Assembly: GCF_009388985.1 (NCBI RefSeq) | Contig: NZ_CP036422.1 | Coordinates: 1,068,501 to 1,132,500, forward strand | Reading direction: 5' to 3' | Length of the DNA stretch: 64,000 nt | From: Halioglobus maricola | Lineage (GTDB): Bacteria; Pseudomonadota; Gammaproteobacteria; Pseudomonadales; Halieaceae | Shown here: piece by piece, positions 54,206 to 64,000 of the stretch | Numbering within the stretch: position 1 is the first letter of the stretch | Layout: every line of letters begins with the position of its first letter | Made by a program: the position numbers and the translations under genes | The notes under the pieces: generated by a model | Seen by the model: only the letters and a program-made list of their open reading frames with translations | Told to the model about the DNA's origin: nothing | Database searches by the model: none

Positions 54206-55783
54206 ATGAGCGCAGATATTCACGCCCAGAAGATTCTTATTCTCGATTTCGGGTCCCAATATACTCAGTTGATCGCCCGCCGTGTGCGGGAAGTAGGTGT
54301 CTACAGCGAGATTCGCGCGTGGGACATGAGCGAGGAAGAAATCCGCGAGTACAATCCGCGCGGCATTATTCTCTCTGGTGGTCCGGAGTCAGTGGCTGCT
54401 GATGCATCCCCCCGTGCGCCGCAACTCGTGTTCGAACTCGGCGTGCCGGTGCTCGGTATCTGCTATGGCATGCAAACCATGGCAGAGCAGTTTGGTGGTC
54501 AGGTCGCTTGCTCCGATGTGAGTGAGTTCGGCTATGCCCAGATTCGTCAGGTGGGTAATGGCGGCCTGTTACACGATGTTCGTGATCACATCGATGAACA
54601 GGGTCGACCACTGCTTGACGTGTGGATGAGCCACGGTGACAAGGTGGTTGAACTGCCCGCAGATTTCGAGCTGATTGCCGAGACAGACAGCTGCCCCATC
54701 GCCGGCATGGCGCACAAGGAAAAGCCTTTCTTTGGTATCCAGTTCCACCCGGAGGTAACTCATACTCTGCAGGGCAAGCGCATTTTCGAACACTTTGTGC
54801 TTGAGCAGTGCGGCTGTGAAGTCCTGTGGACGCCCGCCAATATCGTAGAAGACGCCATCGCCCGGGTCCGCGAGACAGTGGGCACGGACAAGGTCCTCTT
54901 GGGTCTGTCCGGCGGCGTTGATTCCTCTGTCGTTGCCGCGCTGTTGCATAAGGCTATAGGCGATCAACTCACCTGCGTTTTTGTCGACAATGGCTTGTTG
55001 CGCCTGCGCGAGGGTGATGCGGTGATGGAAATGTTCGCGAAGAACATGGGCGTGAAAGTGATCCGCGCCGATGCCGAGGAACTGTTCCTGGGGAAACTTG
55101 CGGGCGAGGCTGACCCGGAAGCCAAGCGCAAGATTATTGGCAATACCTTTATTGATGTATTCGATACCGAGGCGACCAAGCTCAAAGATGTGAAATGGCT
55201 GGCGCAGGGCACTATTTACCCGGATGTAATCGAGTCTGCCGGTTCCAAGACTGGCAAGGCGCACGTGATCAAGTCGCACCACAATGTGGGTGGCTTGCCT
55301 GACGACATGAGTTTTGAGCTGGTGGAGCCACTGCGCGAATTGTTCAAGGACGAGGTGCGCCAGATTGGTCTCGAATTGGGCCTGCCCTACGATATGGTTT
55401 ACCGCCATCCTTTCCCCGGTCCCGGCCTTGGCGTGCGCATCCTTGGCGAGGTGAAGAAAGAATATGCTGACCTGCTGCGCCTGGCGGACGATATTTTCAT
55501 CAGCGAATTGCACGCCTCGGGCTGGTACGAGAAAACCAGCCAGGCCTTTGCCGTGTTCCTGCCAGTGAAATCGGTTGGCGTGGTCGGAGATGCCCGTCGC
55601 TATGAGTATGTGATCGCCCTGCGGGCGGTCGAGACTGTCGATTTCATGACCGCGCGCTGGGCGCATTTGCCCTACGATCTGTTGGAACATGTGTCCAACC
55701 GCATTATCAATGAAATATCCGGTGTGTCCCGGGTCACTTACGATGTGAGTTCCAAGCCACCCGCAACCATCGAGTGGGAGTAA
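54206..55783 (+). CDS. guaA: GMP synthase (glutamine-hydrolysing)
   Basis: A 525-residue enzyme, the same length as in E. coli. The class I amidotransferase domain has Cys86 in [17 protein letters not shown] and the His/Glu in [11 protein letters not shown]. The ATP pyrophosphatase loop is [13 protein letters not shown], and the C-terminal dimerisation domain ends with IEWE. It converts XMP to GMP. AGGA lies six bases before the ATG. The frame is open from 54155, but the conserved start is here. Confidence 0.98.
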   Translation: MSADIHAQKILILDFGSQYTQLIARRVREVGVYSEIRAWDMSEEEIREYNPRGIILSGGPESVAADASPRAPQLVFELGVPVLGICYGMQTMAEQFGGQVACSDVSEFGYAQIRQVGNGGLLHDVRDHIDEQGRPLLDVWMSHGDKVVELPADFELIAETDSCPIAGMAHKEKPFFGIQFHPEVTHTLQGKRIFEHFVLEQCGCEVLWTPANIVEDAIARVRETVGTDKVLLGLSGGVDSSVVAALLHKAIGDQLTCVFVDNGLLRLREGDAVMEMFAKNMGVKVIRADAEELFLGKLAGEADPEAKRKIIGNTFIDVFDTEATKLKDVKWLAQGTIYPDVIESAGSKTGKAHVIKSHHNVGGLPDDMSFELVEPLRELFKDEVRQIGLELGLPYDMVYRHPFPGPGLGVRILGEVKKEYADLLRLADDIFISELHASGWYEKTSQAFAVFLPVKSVGVVGDARRYEYVIALRAVETVDFMTARWAHLPYDLLEHVSNRIINEISGVSRVTYDVSSKPPATIEWE

Positions 55784-55837
55784 GAGCTTGCTAGCGATGG
55801 TCTATAGTTGTTCTTTTCCAGTTATACGGAGACCATG

Positions 55838-56278
55838 ATGGCTGATTACATTCCCCCCGCCCTGGATTGGGTGCGCAAACAAGTTGAACTGTATGAGGGC
55901 AGCGGTGGCAAAGAAGGCTACTTGCTGGAGGGCACAGACATGCCCTGCATCCTGTTCACCCATGTCGGCGTCAAGACCGGTGCTATACGCAAAACGCCGC
56001 TGATGCGGGTGGAAGTCGACGGCAGCTATGTCCTGATTGGATCCATGGGCGGGCAGCCGAAAAATCCCTCTTGGGTAGCGAATATACGCGCCAGGCCTGA
56101 TATTAGTCTGCGCGACCGCGAAGAGGTGTTCGACATGCGGGTGCGTGAAGTGGATGACCCTGAGGAGCGCTCTAGACTCTGGGCGGCAGCAGTGGAAGCC
56201 TACCCAGACTACGACGCGTATCAGGAAAAAACTGAGCGGATCATTCCTGTGTTTCTCGCGGAGCCACGTCCGGCCTGA
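55838..56278 (+). CDS. Nitroreductase family deazaflavin-dependent protein
   Basis: A 146-residue protein of the split-barrel family that includes the F420-dependent nitroreductase Ddn: TDMPCILFTHVGVKTGAIRK, PLMRVEVDGSYVLIGSMGGQ, PKNPSWVANIRARPDISL. The family is best known in actinobacteria, where it uses cofactor F420; in proteobacteria the cofactor is not certain. The second ATG of a pair is chosen because GGAG lies six bases before it. The gene follows guaA by 54 bases. Confidence 0.9.
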   Translation: MADYIPPALDWVRKQVELYEGSGGKEGYLLEGTDMPCILFTHVGVKTGAIRKTPLMRVEVDGSYVLIGSMGGQPKNPSWVANIRARPDISLRDREEVFDMRVREVDDPEERSRLWAAAVEAYPDYDAYQEKTERIIPVFLAEPRPA

Positions 56279-56376
56279 GATTAGCCTGATCTTACTCAAG
56301 AGAATTTTCATAGAGGAAAATTTTCTGGCCTTCCCATCAGGTCTGCCACCGGCAGGCGCGACAGTATAGAGTGGAA

Positions 56377-56838
56377 ATGACTTCAATAGCAGATCACGAG
56401 CAGTGGATGCGCCGGGCCTTGGCGTTGGCCGATCGGGCCGAGAATGAGGGCGAGGTGCCCATCGGCGCGGTGGTGGTGAAAGATGGACAGCTACTGGGAG
56501 AGGGCTGGAACTCGGTGATCGCCTATCAGGACCCGACTGCGCATGCAGAGATAGTGGCCATGCGCGATGCGGCGAAGCTCACTGGAAATTACCGCCTCGC
56601 GGGCGCTACCCTTTATGTGACTCTGGAACCCTGCACCATGTGCGCGGGTGCACTTATCCATGCGCGTATCGAGCAGCTTGTGTTCGCCGCCAGGGAGCCG
56701 CGTGCGGGAGTCGTGTGCAGTACTTGCGCGATGCTTGACGAGCCGCGCTATAACCATGCGGTGAAATGGCAGGAGGGTGTTCTCGCTGAGGAAAGTTCGG
56801 AACGCCTTAAAGCCTTTTTTAAATCCCGACGCAGCTAG
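56377..56838 (+). CDS. tadA: tRNA-specific adenosine deaminase TadA
   Basis: A 153-residue zinc deaminase with His56 and Glu58 in AHAEIVAMR and Cys86/Cys89 in EPCTMCAG. These ligands match E. coli TadA, and FAAREPRAG with the C-terminal helix also fits. It deaminates A34 of tRNA-Arg(ACG) to inosine. The start is uncertain: GTG 56371 is two codons earlier, and neither has a strong ribosome binding site. It ends 1 base from the converging Cache protein gene. Confidence 0.96.
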   Translation: MTSIADHEQWMRRALALADRAENEGEVPIGAVVVKDGQLLGEGWNSVIAYQDPTAHAEIVAMRDAAKLTGNYRLAGATLYVTLEPCTMCAGALIHARIEQLVFAAREPRAGVVCSTCAMLDEPRYNHAVKWQEGVLAEESSERLKAFFKSRRS

Positions 56839-56839
56839 T

Positions 56840-57988
56840 CTAGCCGGCGCCGCCTGCATCTCCGCCATCGCCCAGCTCGACGCTGGGCAGGTCGTTACTT
56901 TCCTGCGGCAATGATCGGCCGCGCCAGTACCAAACACTCCACAGCGACAGACCATAGATGAGCAATAAGGCGCCGCTGAGCGCTGGGCGCTCTCCGGCAG
57001 CGAATTCTGCAATTTCGGCCATGTCGAATTCAGCGATCACGGCCCAGCGATGCTTGCCCACATTCACCGGGGCAAAGCCAGACATGACTGGCACGCCGCG
57101 ATAGTCATCGATGACAAGCTGGCCCTGTTCTCCCGCCAATGCGAGCTCGACAGACTCTGACTCAACCTGTTGGATCAATACAGTGCTCTGCTCGCTGAAG
57201 CGAGAGTTGCTCCGCATCAAAAAATCTTCACCGACGACGTAGGTCTCACCACTGTTGCCCATGCCGTCGCTGGAGTTCATGATGCTGAGGATGTGGTCGG
57301 TGGGCAATTGCAGCGCTAGCACGCCCAGGAATTCGTCTTCTGCCGACAGTATGGGGGCGGCAATGAAGATAGCGGGAGCGTCGGCACTGGGCCCGTATTT
57401 TTCCATGTCGCTGACGGCGATAACCCGGCTGGCAGCGCCATCGCGTGCCTTTCTGAAGACTTGCGCCAGACCGCTCTCTTGCCATGGGCCGTCCAGCAGA
57501 TTGGTACCAAAATCACTCTCTTTCTCTACTGTGTAGTAGATATCGCCCTTGGGGCCAATCATGAAAAAGTCGTAGTAGCCCCTTCGGGTCACAAACTTTC
57601 TCGCGATGGGATGAGTGACGCTGTGCAATTCGCTGTAAGCACTGCCATCGCCGGCATCATCAAGATTGAGCAGAAAATCTGCGGGGTGGGGGTTGGATCC
57701 GATATAGAGTTCGCGCAAGCGTTCGTCGAAACCTTGCCCTTCTGCGGCCCAAATTTCATTCAGTCGCTGCTGGCTTTGAACGATACCCTCGTTCCTGCTC
57801 CAGAAGCTTAATTCTGCTTGCGCTGTGGTGAAATATTCCTGCAGAGCCCCTCGGCGCAGTTCGGCGAGTAGTTGGACTCGATCGCCTATATAGCCTTGGT
57901 AAAAACGCAGATTCCACTGACTATAGCCGAACACGACCACGCCCATCATCAGCGCTAGCCCTGTAGCCCATCCAAGCCAGAACTTCAT
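56840..57988 (-). CDS. Membrane Cache-domain sensor without recognisable output domain
   Basis: A 382-residue protein with a membrane segment at about residues 5-25, a large periplasmic double-Cache-like domain (YYDFFMIGPKGDIYYTVEKE, IFIAAPILSAEDEFLGVLAL, WAVIAEFDMAEI) and a second membrane segment near residues 345-365. Only a short tail of about 20 residues, rich in Gly, Asp and Glu, follows, so there is no HAMP, kinase, GGDEF or chemoreceptor output. It must signal through a partner. It starts 10 bases after the TAXI-protein gene; GAGGA lies seven bases before its ATG at 57988. Confidence 0.85.
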   Translation of the reverse strand: MKFWLGWATGLALMMGVVVFGYSQWNLRFYQGYIGDRVQLLAELRRGALQEYFTTAQAELSFWSRNEGIVQSQQRLNEIWAAEGQGFDERLRELYIGSNPHPADFLLNLDDAGDGSAYSELHSVTHPIARKFVTRRGYYDFFMIGPKGDIYYTVEKESDFGTNLLDGPWQESGLAQVFRKARDGAASRVIAVSDMEKYGPSADAPAIFIAAPILSAEDEFLGVLALQLPTDHILSIMNSSDGMGNSGETYVVGEDFLMRSNSRFSEQSTVLIQQVESESVELALAGEQGQLVIDDYRGVPVMSGFAPVNVGKHRWAVIAEFDMAEIAEFAAGERPALSGALLLIYGLSLWSVWYWRGRSLPQESNDLPSVELGDGGDAGGAG

Positions 57989-57998
57989 GCGCGAATCC

Positions 57999-59345
57999 TC
58001 ATGTTTCGGCTCTCGGCGTTTGTTCCACCACACCGAATAGCAGCAGGCGATCTCGCACCAGTGCGTCCACGGCCTGCCAGGTAAAGGAGAACTGTTCGAA
58101 CTCATCAGGGCTCACACGCTCGCGCTCAAGATCGCTCACGACTTGCTCGAGTATGTCCATGAGACGGTTCTTGTGGGCGATCAGTGCTTCAATATCCTTG
58201 TCACTGCGCACCGTGCTGGCGAGGGCCATTAACTCTTTGTTGAAATCGTGCATCCGCATCCGGCGGGAGCGAACCCAGTGGGTGCGCAGCGCAAGTAAGG
58301 CAGAGCTGAGAATAGCAACAACATAAAGCAGGGCGGACACGAGGCGGGCGTTCTGTTGCATGATGCCGGGCTTTTCTCTGTCATACCAGGATCGGGCGCC
58401 GGGATGGGTCGTGATCACACTGCTGGACTCGTCGGCGATAGGCCCGATGAAACCAGCCAACAGGCTATGTTCGAGAATTTCTGAGCGATTCTGAAAAATC
58501 GCCCTGGTGACCTGGTAGACCAGATGTTGATCGAGGTCGGACCGTGTCACCAGCAACCTGTTCACCACGGCCGTATCAAGGTGCTCTGTCGGGAGAGGGG
58601 GGCTGCCGCGGTAGGAGCCCCGCGGAATAATGCCGGGTGATATCGCTGGCTGCTTGAGGCTTAGCGCTTCCGATTGTCCTATCTCGACCAGCCGCAGGCG
58701 TTTCTCCCCGATCAACTCGCGGATACTGTCATTGCCAGGCGCGCGAACTCGGAAAACAGCGTCGACCTGCCCCTGTTCCATGGCGAAGTTTGCCGCTTCC
58801 TCTGACATAGGCAGCGCATCGGGGATTTCGCCCGCTATGCCGTAGTGGCGTGCAAGGAAGTGAAAAGAGCTGAACTGGCCGCTGCTGGTGGGGGGAACTG
58901 CAATTCTGTGTCCGGCGAGTTCCTGAAACGCGGTGATACCGCTGTCTTCGCTGGCGATCAGGTGATAGGCGTCCTGATAGAGCACCGCGACTGCGGTGAC
59001 TTCATCGGACACCCTTGCGTCGCCCTGGATTGTGGCGAACGACACTCGGCCTTCACTGAGAAATTTTACGTTCTGAGTGCTGCCGCCGCTCTCGAACACG
59101 ATCAATCTGAATCCGAGATTTTTCTCGTTGAGTACTTCCGCGATGGCCTGGGTCAGGGCGAGGGTCTCACTGCCGGCAGGGCCGCCAGCAATGGCCAGGC
59201 GGTGCTCACGCGATGTCCCCAACCAGATGACCAGGGCGCTGAGGGCGATCAGCCACACGATCACGATCAGGAAGATCCGCAGGCGGGGTGATAGTAGTTG
59301 CAAGTCCAGGGTCCGATATTTGCGAGAGGAGAGTATAAGCTGCAA
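57999..59345 (-). CDS. TAXI-family periplasmic binding protein tethered to the membrane
   Basis: A 448-residue protein. A membrane segment at about residues 24-44 is followed by a TAXI/TRAP-type binding domain (IAGGPAGSETLALTQAIAEV, FESGGSTQNVKFLSEGRVSF, then IAVPPTSSGQFSSFHFLARH). A second membrane segment near 340-358 leads into about 85 cytoplasmic residues that look like a coiled coil. TRAP transporter membrane subunits (DctQ/DctM) are not in the window. It therefore looks more like a membrane receptor than a transporter component. The start is unclear: TTG 59345 or TTG 59303, both with weak sites. It lies between mltF and the Cache gene. Confidence 0.85.
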   Translation of the reverse strand: MQLILSSRKYRTLDLQLLSPRLRIFLIVIVWLIALSALVIWLGTSREHRLAIAGGPAGSETLALTQAIAEVLNEKNLGFRLIVFESGGSTQNVKFLSEGRVSFATIQGDARVSDEVTAVAVLYQDAYHLIASEDSGITAFQELAGHRIAVPPTSSGQFSSFHFLARHYGIAGEIPDALPMSEEAANFAMEQGQVDAVFRVRAPGNDSIRELIGEKRLRLVEIGQSEALSLKQPAISPGIIPRGSYRGSPPLPTEHLDTAVVNRLLVTRSDLDQHLVYQVTRAIFQNRSEILEHSLLAGFIGPIADESSSVITTHPGARSWYDREKPGIMQQNARLVSALLYVVAILSSALLALRTHWVRSRRMRMHDFNKELMALASTVRSDKDIEALIAHKNRLMDILEQVVSDLERERVSPDEFEQFSFTWQAVDALVRDRLLLFGVVEQTPRAET

Positions 59346-59375
59346 TGCCGCGCTATTGGAACAACAGGTGCTGGG

Positions 59376-60803
59376 TCACAGGGCCTTCAGGCTCACCGCG
59401 CTGATCACTTCGGGTACCAGAGGGTCAATATCAGTCGGGGGTAGCGGTTGTTGCGCGGCGATATCCTGCCAGGCAAGGATCCCTTGATAGTGCCGTATGT
59501 TCTGCACGTAGGTAGCCGCTTCCTGCCCGCGGGCATAGCCGTAACGAAGCGTCTCGAAGTAGCGGCTTTTCTCAAGCAGCGGTATGTACTGCAGCACGTC
59601 TTCCCATAGATGTGGGTCGCCACCCATGCGCTCGGTGAGCACGCGGGCATCGGACAAATGGCCTCGGCCGATATTGTAGGCCGCGAGGGCCATGTAGCTT
59701 CGGTCGGGCTCATAGATGTCGTCCGGCAGGCGGCGTTTCAGAGTTTTGTAATAGCGCGCTCCGCCGCGCAGGCTCTGCAGCGGATCGGTACGCTCGGAGA
59801 CCCCCATCTCGCGCGCGGTGGGCAGGGTTAGCATCATCATCCCGCGCACTCCAGTGGGCGATTCCGCTGTTGGGTCCCAGTGCGACTCCTGGTAGGCGAT
59901 GGCAGCGAGCAGGGGCCAGTCCATCTGGAATTCCTGGGCGACCTGTTCAATCATATCGCGATATTTGGGCAGGGTGCGCTCCATGCTCAGGGTAAAAGTG
60001 TGCGACCCGATCCGGGGGATGATACGGGTGTTGCCGAAGTGTTCCTCACGCAACTGTTGCAGGCTGCCGTCTGCCTGTAGCTGCTCGAGAAAAACGTCGA
60101 TTTCGGCGAGCAGGCGAGTGTTGTCGGCATCGGGTGGCAGGTACCACACCATGTCCTGCGCCGAGCCCAGATCGAAAGCGACCTTCAGTCGTGGATAAAG
60201 CCGCTGCTGCACTTCGAATTCGTTGGAGTCCAGCAGCGCGAGGTCAGCGCGCTGCTCATTGATTTCTTCGAGCAACTCCATTGAGTCTGGTTCGGTCAGC
60301 ACACGCCATTGCAGGTCCGGGTAGCCGCCATCTCGCAGCGCCTGCAGGGCGCGCTCATGGCTGGACCCTGCGAGCACCACGATGTCCATGTCCAGCATGT
60401 TTTTGACTGAGCGCGGGCGGAAAGTACCCGCACGATAAATGACCTGGGGTTGAATCTCGTAGTAAGGCACGCTGTGTGGGTACACGTCCTGGCGCTCGCC
60501 GGTCAGCGACAGCCCCGCCGCCGCGAAATGGGCCTCGTTGCGCGCCAGAGTGGTGAAGATGTCCGCCAAAGAAAACGCCGGCTTCAGCTGTATTTCGACC
60601 CCGAGGTGGTCTGCAAATCGGCTGGCGAGAGCGTACTCGAAACCGACCGGGCCGCTCTTGTCGATAAACCAGGTGGTCGGGCTGTTGCGGCTGACAACCT
60701 GCAACTTTCCTTGTTTTTGAATCTCCTCCAGTGCGTCCGGGCGTGCGCAGCCACATAGCAAAATGGTGAGCAGGAGGAGTGGAATATACAGCGATCGTGA
60801 CAT
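59376..60803 (-). CDS. mltF: Membrane-bound lytic murein transglycosylase F
   Basis: A 475-residue lipoprotein: signal peptide with lipobox LLCGC, an extracellular solute-binding (family 3) domain (LQVVSRNSPTTWFID, GFEYALASRFADHLGVE) and a C-terminal SLT domain with the catalytic Glu in AIAYQESHWDPTAESPTGVRGMM. It cuts peptidoglycan glycan chains at the outer membrane; the binding domain probably senses muropeptides. It is the first gene of a minus-strand unit with the TAXI protein, 30 bases apart. It is divergent from purL, the common arrangement. Confidence 0.96.
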   Translation of the reverse strand: MSRSLYIPLLLLTILLCGCARPDALEEIQKQGKLQVVSRNSPTTWFIDKSGPVGFEYALASRFADHLGVEIQLKPAFSLADIFTTLARNEAHFAAAGLSLTGERQDVYPHSVPYYEIQPQVIYRAGTFRPRSVKNMLDMDIVVLAGSSHERALQALRDGGYPDLQWRVLTEPDSMELLEEINEQRADLALLDSNEFEVQQRLYPRLKVAFDLGSAQDMVWYLPPDADNTRLLAEIDVFLEQLQADGSLQQLREEHFGNTRIIPRIGSHTFTLSMERTLPKYRDMIEQVAQEFQMDWPLLAAIAYQESHWDPTAESPTGVRGMMMLTLPTAREMGVSERTDPLQSLRGGARYYKTLKRRLPDDIYEPDRSYMALAAYNIGRGHLSDARVLTERMGGDPHLWEDVLQYIPLLEKSRYFETLRYGYARGQEAATYVQNIRHYQGILAWQDIAAQQPLPPTDIDPLVPEVISAVSLKAL

Positions 60804-60873
60804 ACGGCCATTCTAGCGTTTCATGCGGGCGGTCCACAGGCACTATTACCGTGGCATGGATAGCTGAAATCAG

Positions 60874-60902
60874 TTACGGATAGCGGTTACTTGCTGTACA
60901 AT
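60874..60902 (+). promoter_or_regulatory. Putative purL promoter
   Basis: TTACGG (60874-60879) and TACAAT (60897-60902) are 17 bases apart in the divergent gap with mltF. The predicted start is about 34 bases before the purL ATG. Confidence 0.5.
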
Positions 60903-60942
60903 GCCGCCTCGAAAATCGACCCCCTTCTGGAGCCTATCGAGC

Positions 60943-63900
60943 ATGCTAACCCTGCGTGGTGCACCGGCCCTGTCAGCTTTCCGCCTGGACAAGTTGGCGC
61001 AGAAACTTTCAGCAATTCACCCGGATATCAGACTCCTGCATACGGAGTTTGTTCACTTCGCCGATCTGGTGGCGCCAATGCCTGCCGAACGCGAAGCTGT
61101 GCTGGCCCGATTGCTTGAATACGGACCCACGATCAGCGAGGAAGGCCATGTTGGTCAGGGGGAGGCCAGCGAACTGCTGTTGGTAACGCCGCGCCCTGGT
61201 ACGATTTCGCCGTGGTCGAGTAAAGCCACAGATATCGCCCACAATTGCGGCCTCGCAGAGGTCAAACGCGTTGAGCGCGGTCTCGCCTACCAACTGGCGC
61301 TGCCGGATGCCATTTCCGCTGCACAGCACCAGGCAGTGATTGATTTGTTGCATGACCGCATGACTGAGAGCGTGTTCTCTCGGCTTGACGATGCCAGTGC
61401 CCTGTTCCAGCAGGCGGAGCCTGCGCCAATGACGTCTGTGGATGTGTTGGGCGGCGGCCGTGATGCGCTGGCAGTAGCGGACCAAACTCTGGGCCTGGCG
61501 CTGGCAGACGATGAGATCGACTATCTGGTGGAGAGTTTCACCGAGATGGGTCGCAATCCCAATGATGTCGAGCTGATGATGTTTGCCCAGGCGAACTCCG
61601 AGCACTGCCGTCACAAGATTTTCAATGCCAGCTGGAGCATTGACGGCGAGGAGCAGGAACACTCCCTGTTCAAGATGATTCGCAATACTAACGAGCAGGG
61701 TGGTCAGGGTGTCCTGTCGGCGTATTCCGACAATGCGGCTGTGGTGGCGAGTCACAGGGCGGGGCGTTTCTACCCCGACCCCGAGAGCTGTGAGTACAGC
61801 TTCTCAGAGGAAAGTATCCACCTGTTGATGAAAGTGGAAACCCACAATCACCCCACGGCTATCGCACCATTCCCCGGTGCTGGTACGGGCTCGGGCGGGG
61901 AGATTCGTGACGAGGGCGCTGTGGGACGCGGTTCCAAGCCCAAGGTGGGCCTGACCGGTTTCTCCGTCTCCAATTTGAATATTCCCGGCTATGAACAGCC
62001 CTGGGAAAGCGCATACGGTAAGCCTGGTCGTATTGTCTCTGCATTGGACATTATGCTCGAGGGTCCGATAGGCGGAGCTGCATTTAACAACGAGTATGGC
62101 AGGCCAAATCTGTGCGGTTACTTCCGCAGCTTCGAGCAGGAAGCGCCGGGCGTTGATGGCACTGAAGTTCGCGGTTATCACAAGCCCATTATGATCGCCG
62201 GCGGTTACGGCAATATTCGTGCTGAGCATGTGGAGAAAGGGGAGTATCGCCCCGGCGCCAAGCTGATTGCGCTGGGCGGCCCGGCCATGCTGATTGGGCT
62301 CGGCGGCGGTGCTGCTTCTTCGATGGCTAGCGGTCAGAGTGCCGAGGATCTGGATTTTGCCTCTGTACAGCGGCAAAACCCCGAGATCGAGCGTCGCTGT
62401 CAGGAAGTCATTGACCGTTGCTGGCAGTTGGGCGAAGACAACCCTATCGCCTTTATTCATGATGTGGGCGCCGGTGGCCTGTCCAACGCATTCCCGGAAC
62501 TCGTCAAGGACGGTAACCGCGGTGGCAAGTTCGAATTACGCAACGTACCCAATGACGAGCCAGGTATGTCGCCACTGGAAATCTGGTGTAACGAATCGCA
62601 GGAACGCTATGTGATGGCGGTGGAGCCGGAAAATCTCGCCCGCTTCGAGGCTATCTGTGAGCGCGAGCGCTGCCCCTTTGCGGTGGTTGGTGAAGCGACC
62701 GAAGAAATGCATCTCACCCTGACCGACGATCAGTTTGGAAATGCACCGGTAGATCTGCCCATGTCAGTGCTGTTTGGCAAGGCGCCAAAGATGCACCGCG
62801 AGGTGAGCCGTCAGAACATCGTGCAAACACCACTCGCGCTGACGGTCAGTGTCGACGAAGCGGCTGCTCGGGTGTTGCAGCTTCCCAGTGTCGCGAGCAA
62901 GAATTTTCTGATCACTATTGGTGACCGCACCGTGACCGGTATGGTTGCTCGGGACCAGATGGTGGGTCCCTGGCAGGTACCGGTAGCTGACTGTGCCGTT
63001 ACCACGGTGTCCTACGATTCCTGCGCCGGCGAGGCGATGGCTATCGGTGAGCGCACACCGCTCGCGCTGCTGGATGGCCCTGCTTCCGGACGCATGGCAG
63101 TAGCCGAAGCTATCACCAATATCGCAGCGTCCAGTATCGCAGATATTAGCGACATCAAGTTGTCCGCCAATTGGATGTGTGCCGCCGGTTACGGCGCCGA
63201 AGATGAGGCACTCTATGACACTGTGCGCGCTGTGGGTATGGAATTTTGCCCCGAGGTGGGACTGACTATACCGGTGGGCAAGGACTCGATGTCGATGCGC
63301 ACCACCTGGCAGGACGAAGGTGAGGACAAGGCCGTTACCTCGCCCATGTCACTGATTGTTTCAGCATTTACCCCTGTCACAGATGTGCGTCTATCGGTCA
63401 CCCCCCAGCTGCAACCCGAGGCAGACGCCAGCCTGGTATTGATTGACCTGGGTCGCGGCGCCAACCGTCTCGGTGGCTCTGCCCTGGCCCAGTCCTGTGG
63501 TCAGCTCGGCGAAACTGCGCCCGATATTACCGCGACCGATCTGAAGAATTTTTTCACCCTGGTGCAGGAACAGCTGCAGGCAGGCAAAGTGCTGGCCTAC
63601 CACGATCGCTCCGATGGCGGTCTGCTGACAACCCTGGCCGAGATGGCGTTTGCCGGTCACTGTGGCCTGGCGGTAGATATCGCCGCTATCGCCGGTGACG
63701 ATCTGGAGCGCCTGTTCAATGAAGAGGCAGGTGCGGTACTCCAGGTGGGTACTGCAGATCTTGCCGCCCTTCAGGCGCGTGCTGTAGAGCTCGGGCTGGG
63801 CGATTGTACCCATGTGATTGGTACAGCGGTAGCCGGTGAGAGCCTGGCTATCAATGACGGTGAGCGTGAAGTGATTGCCGCCTTGCGCCCCGAAATCCAG

Positions 63901-64000
63901 AAGCTCTGGGCCCGCACCAGCTATGAGATCCAGGCCCTGCGTGACAACCCGGACTGTGCCCGCGAGGAATTTGAGCGCATCGGTACTGGCGAACTCGGGC
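60943..64000 (+). CDS. purL: Phosphoribosylformylglycinamidine synthase (cut by window end)
   Basis: The reading frame starts [18 protein letters not shown] and stays open for 1019 codons to the window edge; a full PurL is about 1290 residues, so the C-terminal glutaminase domain is missing from the window. Family motifs in frame are [27 protein letters not shown] with [28 protein letters not shown] and [10 protein letters not shown]. It makes formylglycinamidine ribonucleotide in purine synthesis. It is the large-type single-chain enzyme. The start agrees with the E. coli N-terminus. Confidence 0.97.
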   Translation, partial: MLTLRGAPALSAFRLDKLAQKLSAIHPDIRLLHTEFVHFADLVAPMPAEREAVLARLLEYGPTISEEGHVGQGEASELLLVTPRPGTISPWSSKATDIAHNCGLAEVKRVERGLAYQLALPDAISAAQHQAVIDLLHDRMTESVFSRLDDASALFQQAEPAPMTSVDVLGGGRDALAVADQTLGLALADDEIDYLVESFTEMGRNPNDVELMMFAQANSEHCRHKIFNASWSIDGEEQEHSLFKMIRNTNEQGGQGVLSAYSDNAAVVASHRAGRFYPDPESCEYSFSEESIHLLMKVETHNHPTAIAPFPGAGTGSGGEIRDEGAVGRGSKPKVGLTGFSVSNLNIPGYEQPWESAYGKPGRIVSALDIMLEGPIGGAAFNNEYGRPNLCGYFRSFEQEAPGVDGTEVRGYHKPIMIAGGYGNIRAEHVEKGEYRPGAKLIALGGPAMLIGLGGGAASSMASGQSAEDLDFASVQRQNPEIERRCQEVIDRCWQLGEDNPIAFIHDVGAGGLSNAFPELVKDGNRGGKFELRNVPNDEPGMSPLEIWCNESQERYVMAVEPENLARFEAICERERCPFAVVGEATEEMHLTLTDDQFGNAPVDLPMSVLFGKAPKMHREVSRQNIVQTPLALTVSVDEAAARVLQLPSVASKNFLITIGDRTVTGMVARDQMVGPWQVPVADCAVTTVSYDSCAGEAMAIGERTPLALLDGPASGRMAVAEAITNIAASSIADISDIKLSANWMCAAGYGAEDEALYDTVRAVGMEFCPEVGLTIPVGKDSMSMRTTWQDEGEDKAVTSPMSLIVSAFTPVTDVRLSVTPQLQPEADASLVLIDLGRGANRLGGSALAQSCGQLGETAPDITATDLKNFFTLVQEQLQAGKVLAYHDRSDGGLLTTLAEMAFAGHCGLAVDIAAIAGDDLERLFNEEAGAVLQVGTADLAALQARAVELGLGDCTHVIGTAVAGESLAINDGEREVIAALRPEIQKLWARTSYEIQALRDNPDCAREEFERIGTGELG

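Noticed and set aside
54569..55690. Minus-strand open frame of 373 codons
   Set aside because: It is entirely antisense to guaA.
55788..55808. TTGCTA and TATAGT before the deazaflavin-family gene
   Set aside because: The spacing is only nine bases, which is too short for a sigma-70 promoter.

Overview
The window looks like chromosomal DNA from a marine gammaproteobacterium. The gene content (general secretion type II operon, RF2 with a programmed frameshift, guaBA, lysS, xseA, purL, MltF) and the mixture of acyl-CoA dehydrogenases, a ketosteroid-isomerase-like protein and a deazaflavin-family protein would suit the OM60/NOR5 (Halieaceae) group. That placement is an inference from gene content, not a measured phylogeny. 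No rRNA, tRNA, CRISPR array, insertion sequence or prophage was recognised. Coding density is high, genes often overlap by 4 bases, and GTG/TTG starts are frequent.

Layout. 2-6058: the 3' part of a type II secretion operon, gspF to gspN. 6180-9623: a 59-residue rubredoxin with its own promoter, a long aminopeptidase P and an SNF-family sodium symporter. 9632-11970 (minus): a membrane-anchored tyrosine-phosphatase-like enzyme followed 2 bases later by a cardiolipin synthase. 12081-21524 (plus): an unusual signalling cluster made of a degenerate enhancer-binding-like protein with a degenerate GGDEF domain, an unknown protein, a CheY-like receiver, two large proteins that together resemble the Hpt and receiver parts of ChpA/PilL but lack any CheA kinase core, and an unknown small protein. 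21525-25125: an AT-rich promoter/leader region, two orphan genes and a membrane GGDEF-EAL protein.

25128-27855 (minus): two acyl-CoA dehydrogenases and a ketosteroid-isomerase-like protein. 28019-29796: a DegS-like protease and a DUF1499 membrane protein. 29931-33509: an EthD-like protein facing a five-gene block with HtpX, a membrane DnaJ protein and a VWA protein. 33724-36996: msrA, a CBS protein, rsmE and rimO. 37262-41211 (minus): a ThuA-like protein with E1 alpha, E1 beta and E2 of a 2-oxoacid dehydrogenase. 41387-43559: a crotonase, a DUF2244 protein and a sulfurtransferase.

43656-46919: prfB with its frameshift site, lysS and a lipoprotein. 46870-51062: histidine kinase, receiver and receiver-adenylate cyclase (minus), divergent from a Crp/Fnr-type regulator, which suggests a local cAMP circuit. 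51194-56838: xseA, then guaB, guaA, a deazaflavin-family protein and tadA. 56840-60803 (minus): mltF, a membrane-tethered TAXI binding protein and a Cache-domain membrane protein, probably one operon. 60943 to the end: purL, cut by the window edge.

The best candidates for something undescribed are the kinase-less ChpA-like cluster with its pseudo-enhancer-binding protein (12-21.5 kb) and the MltF-TAXI-Cache operon (56.8-60.8 kb).
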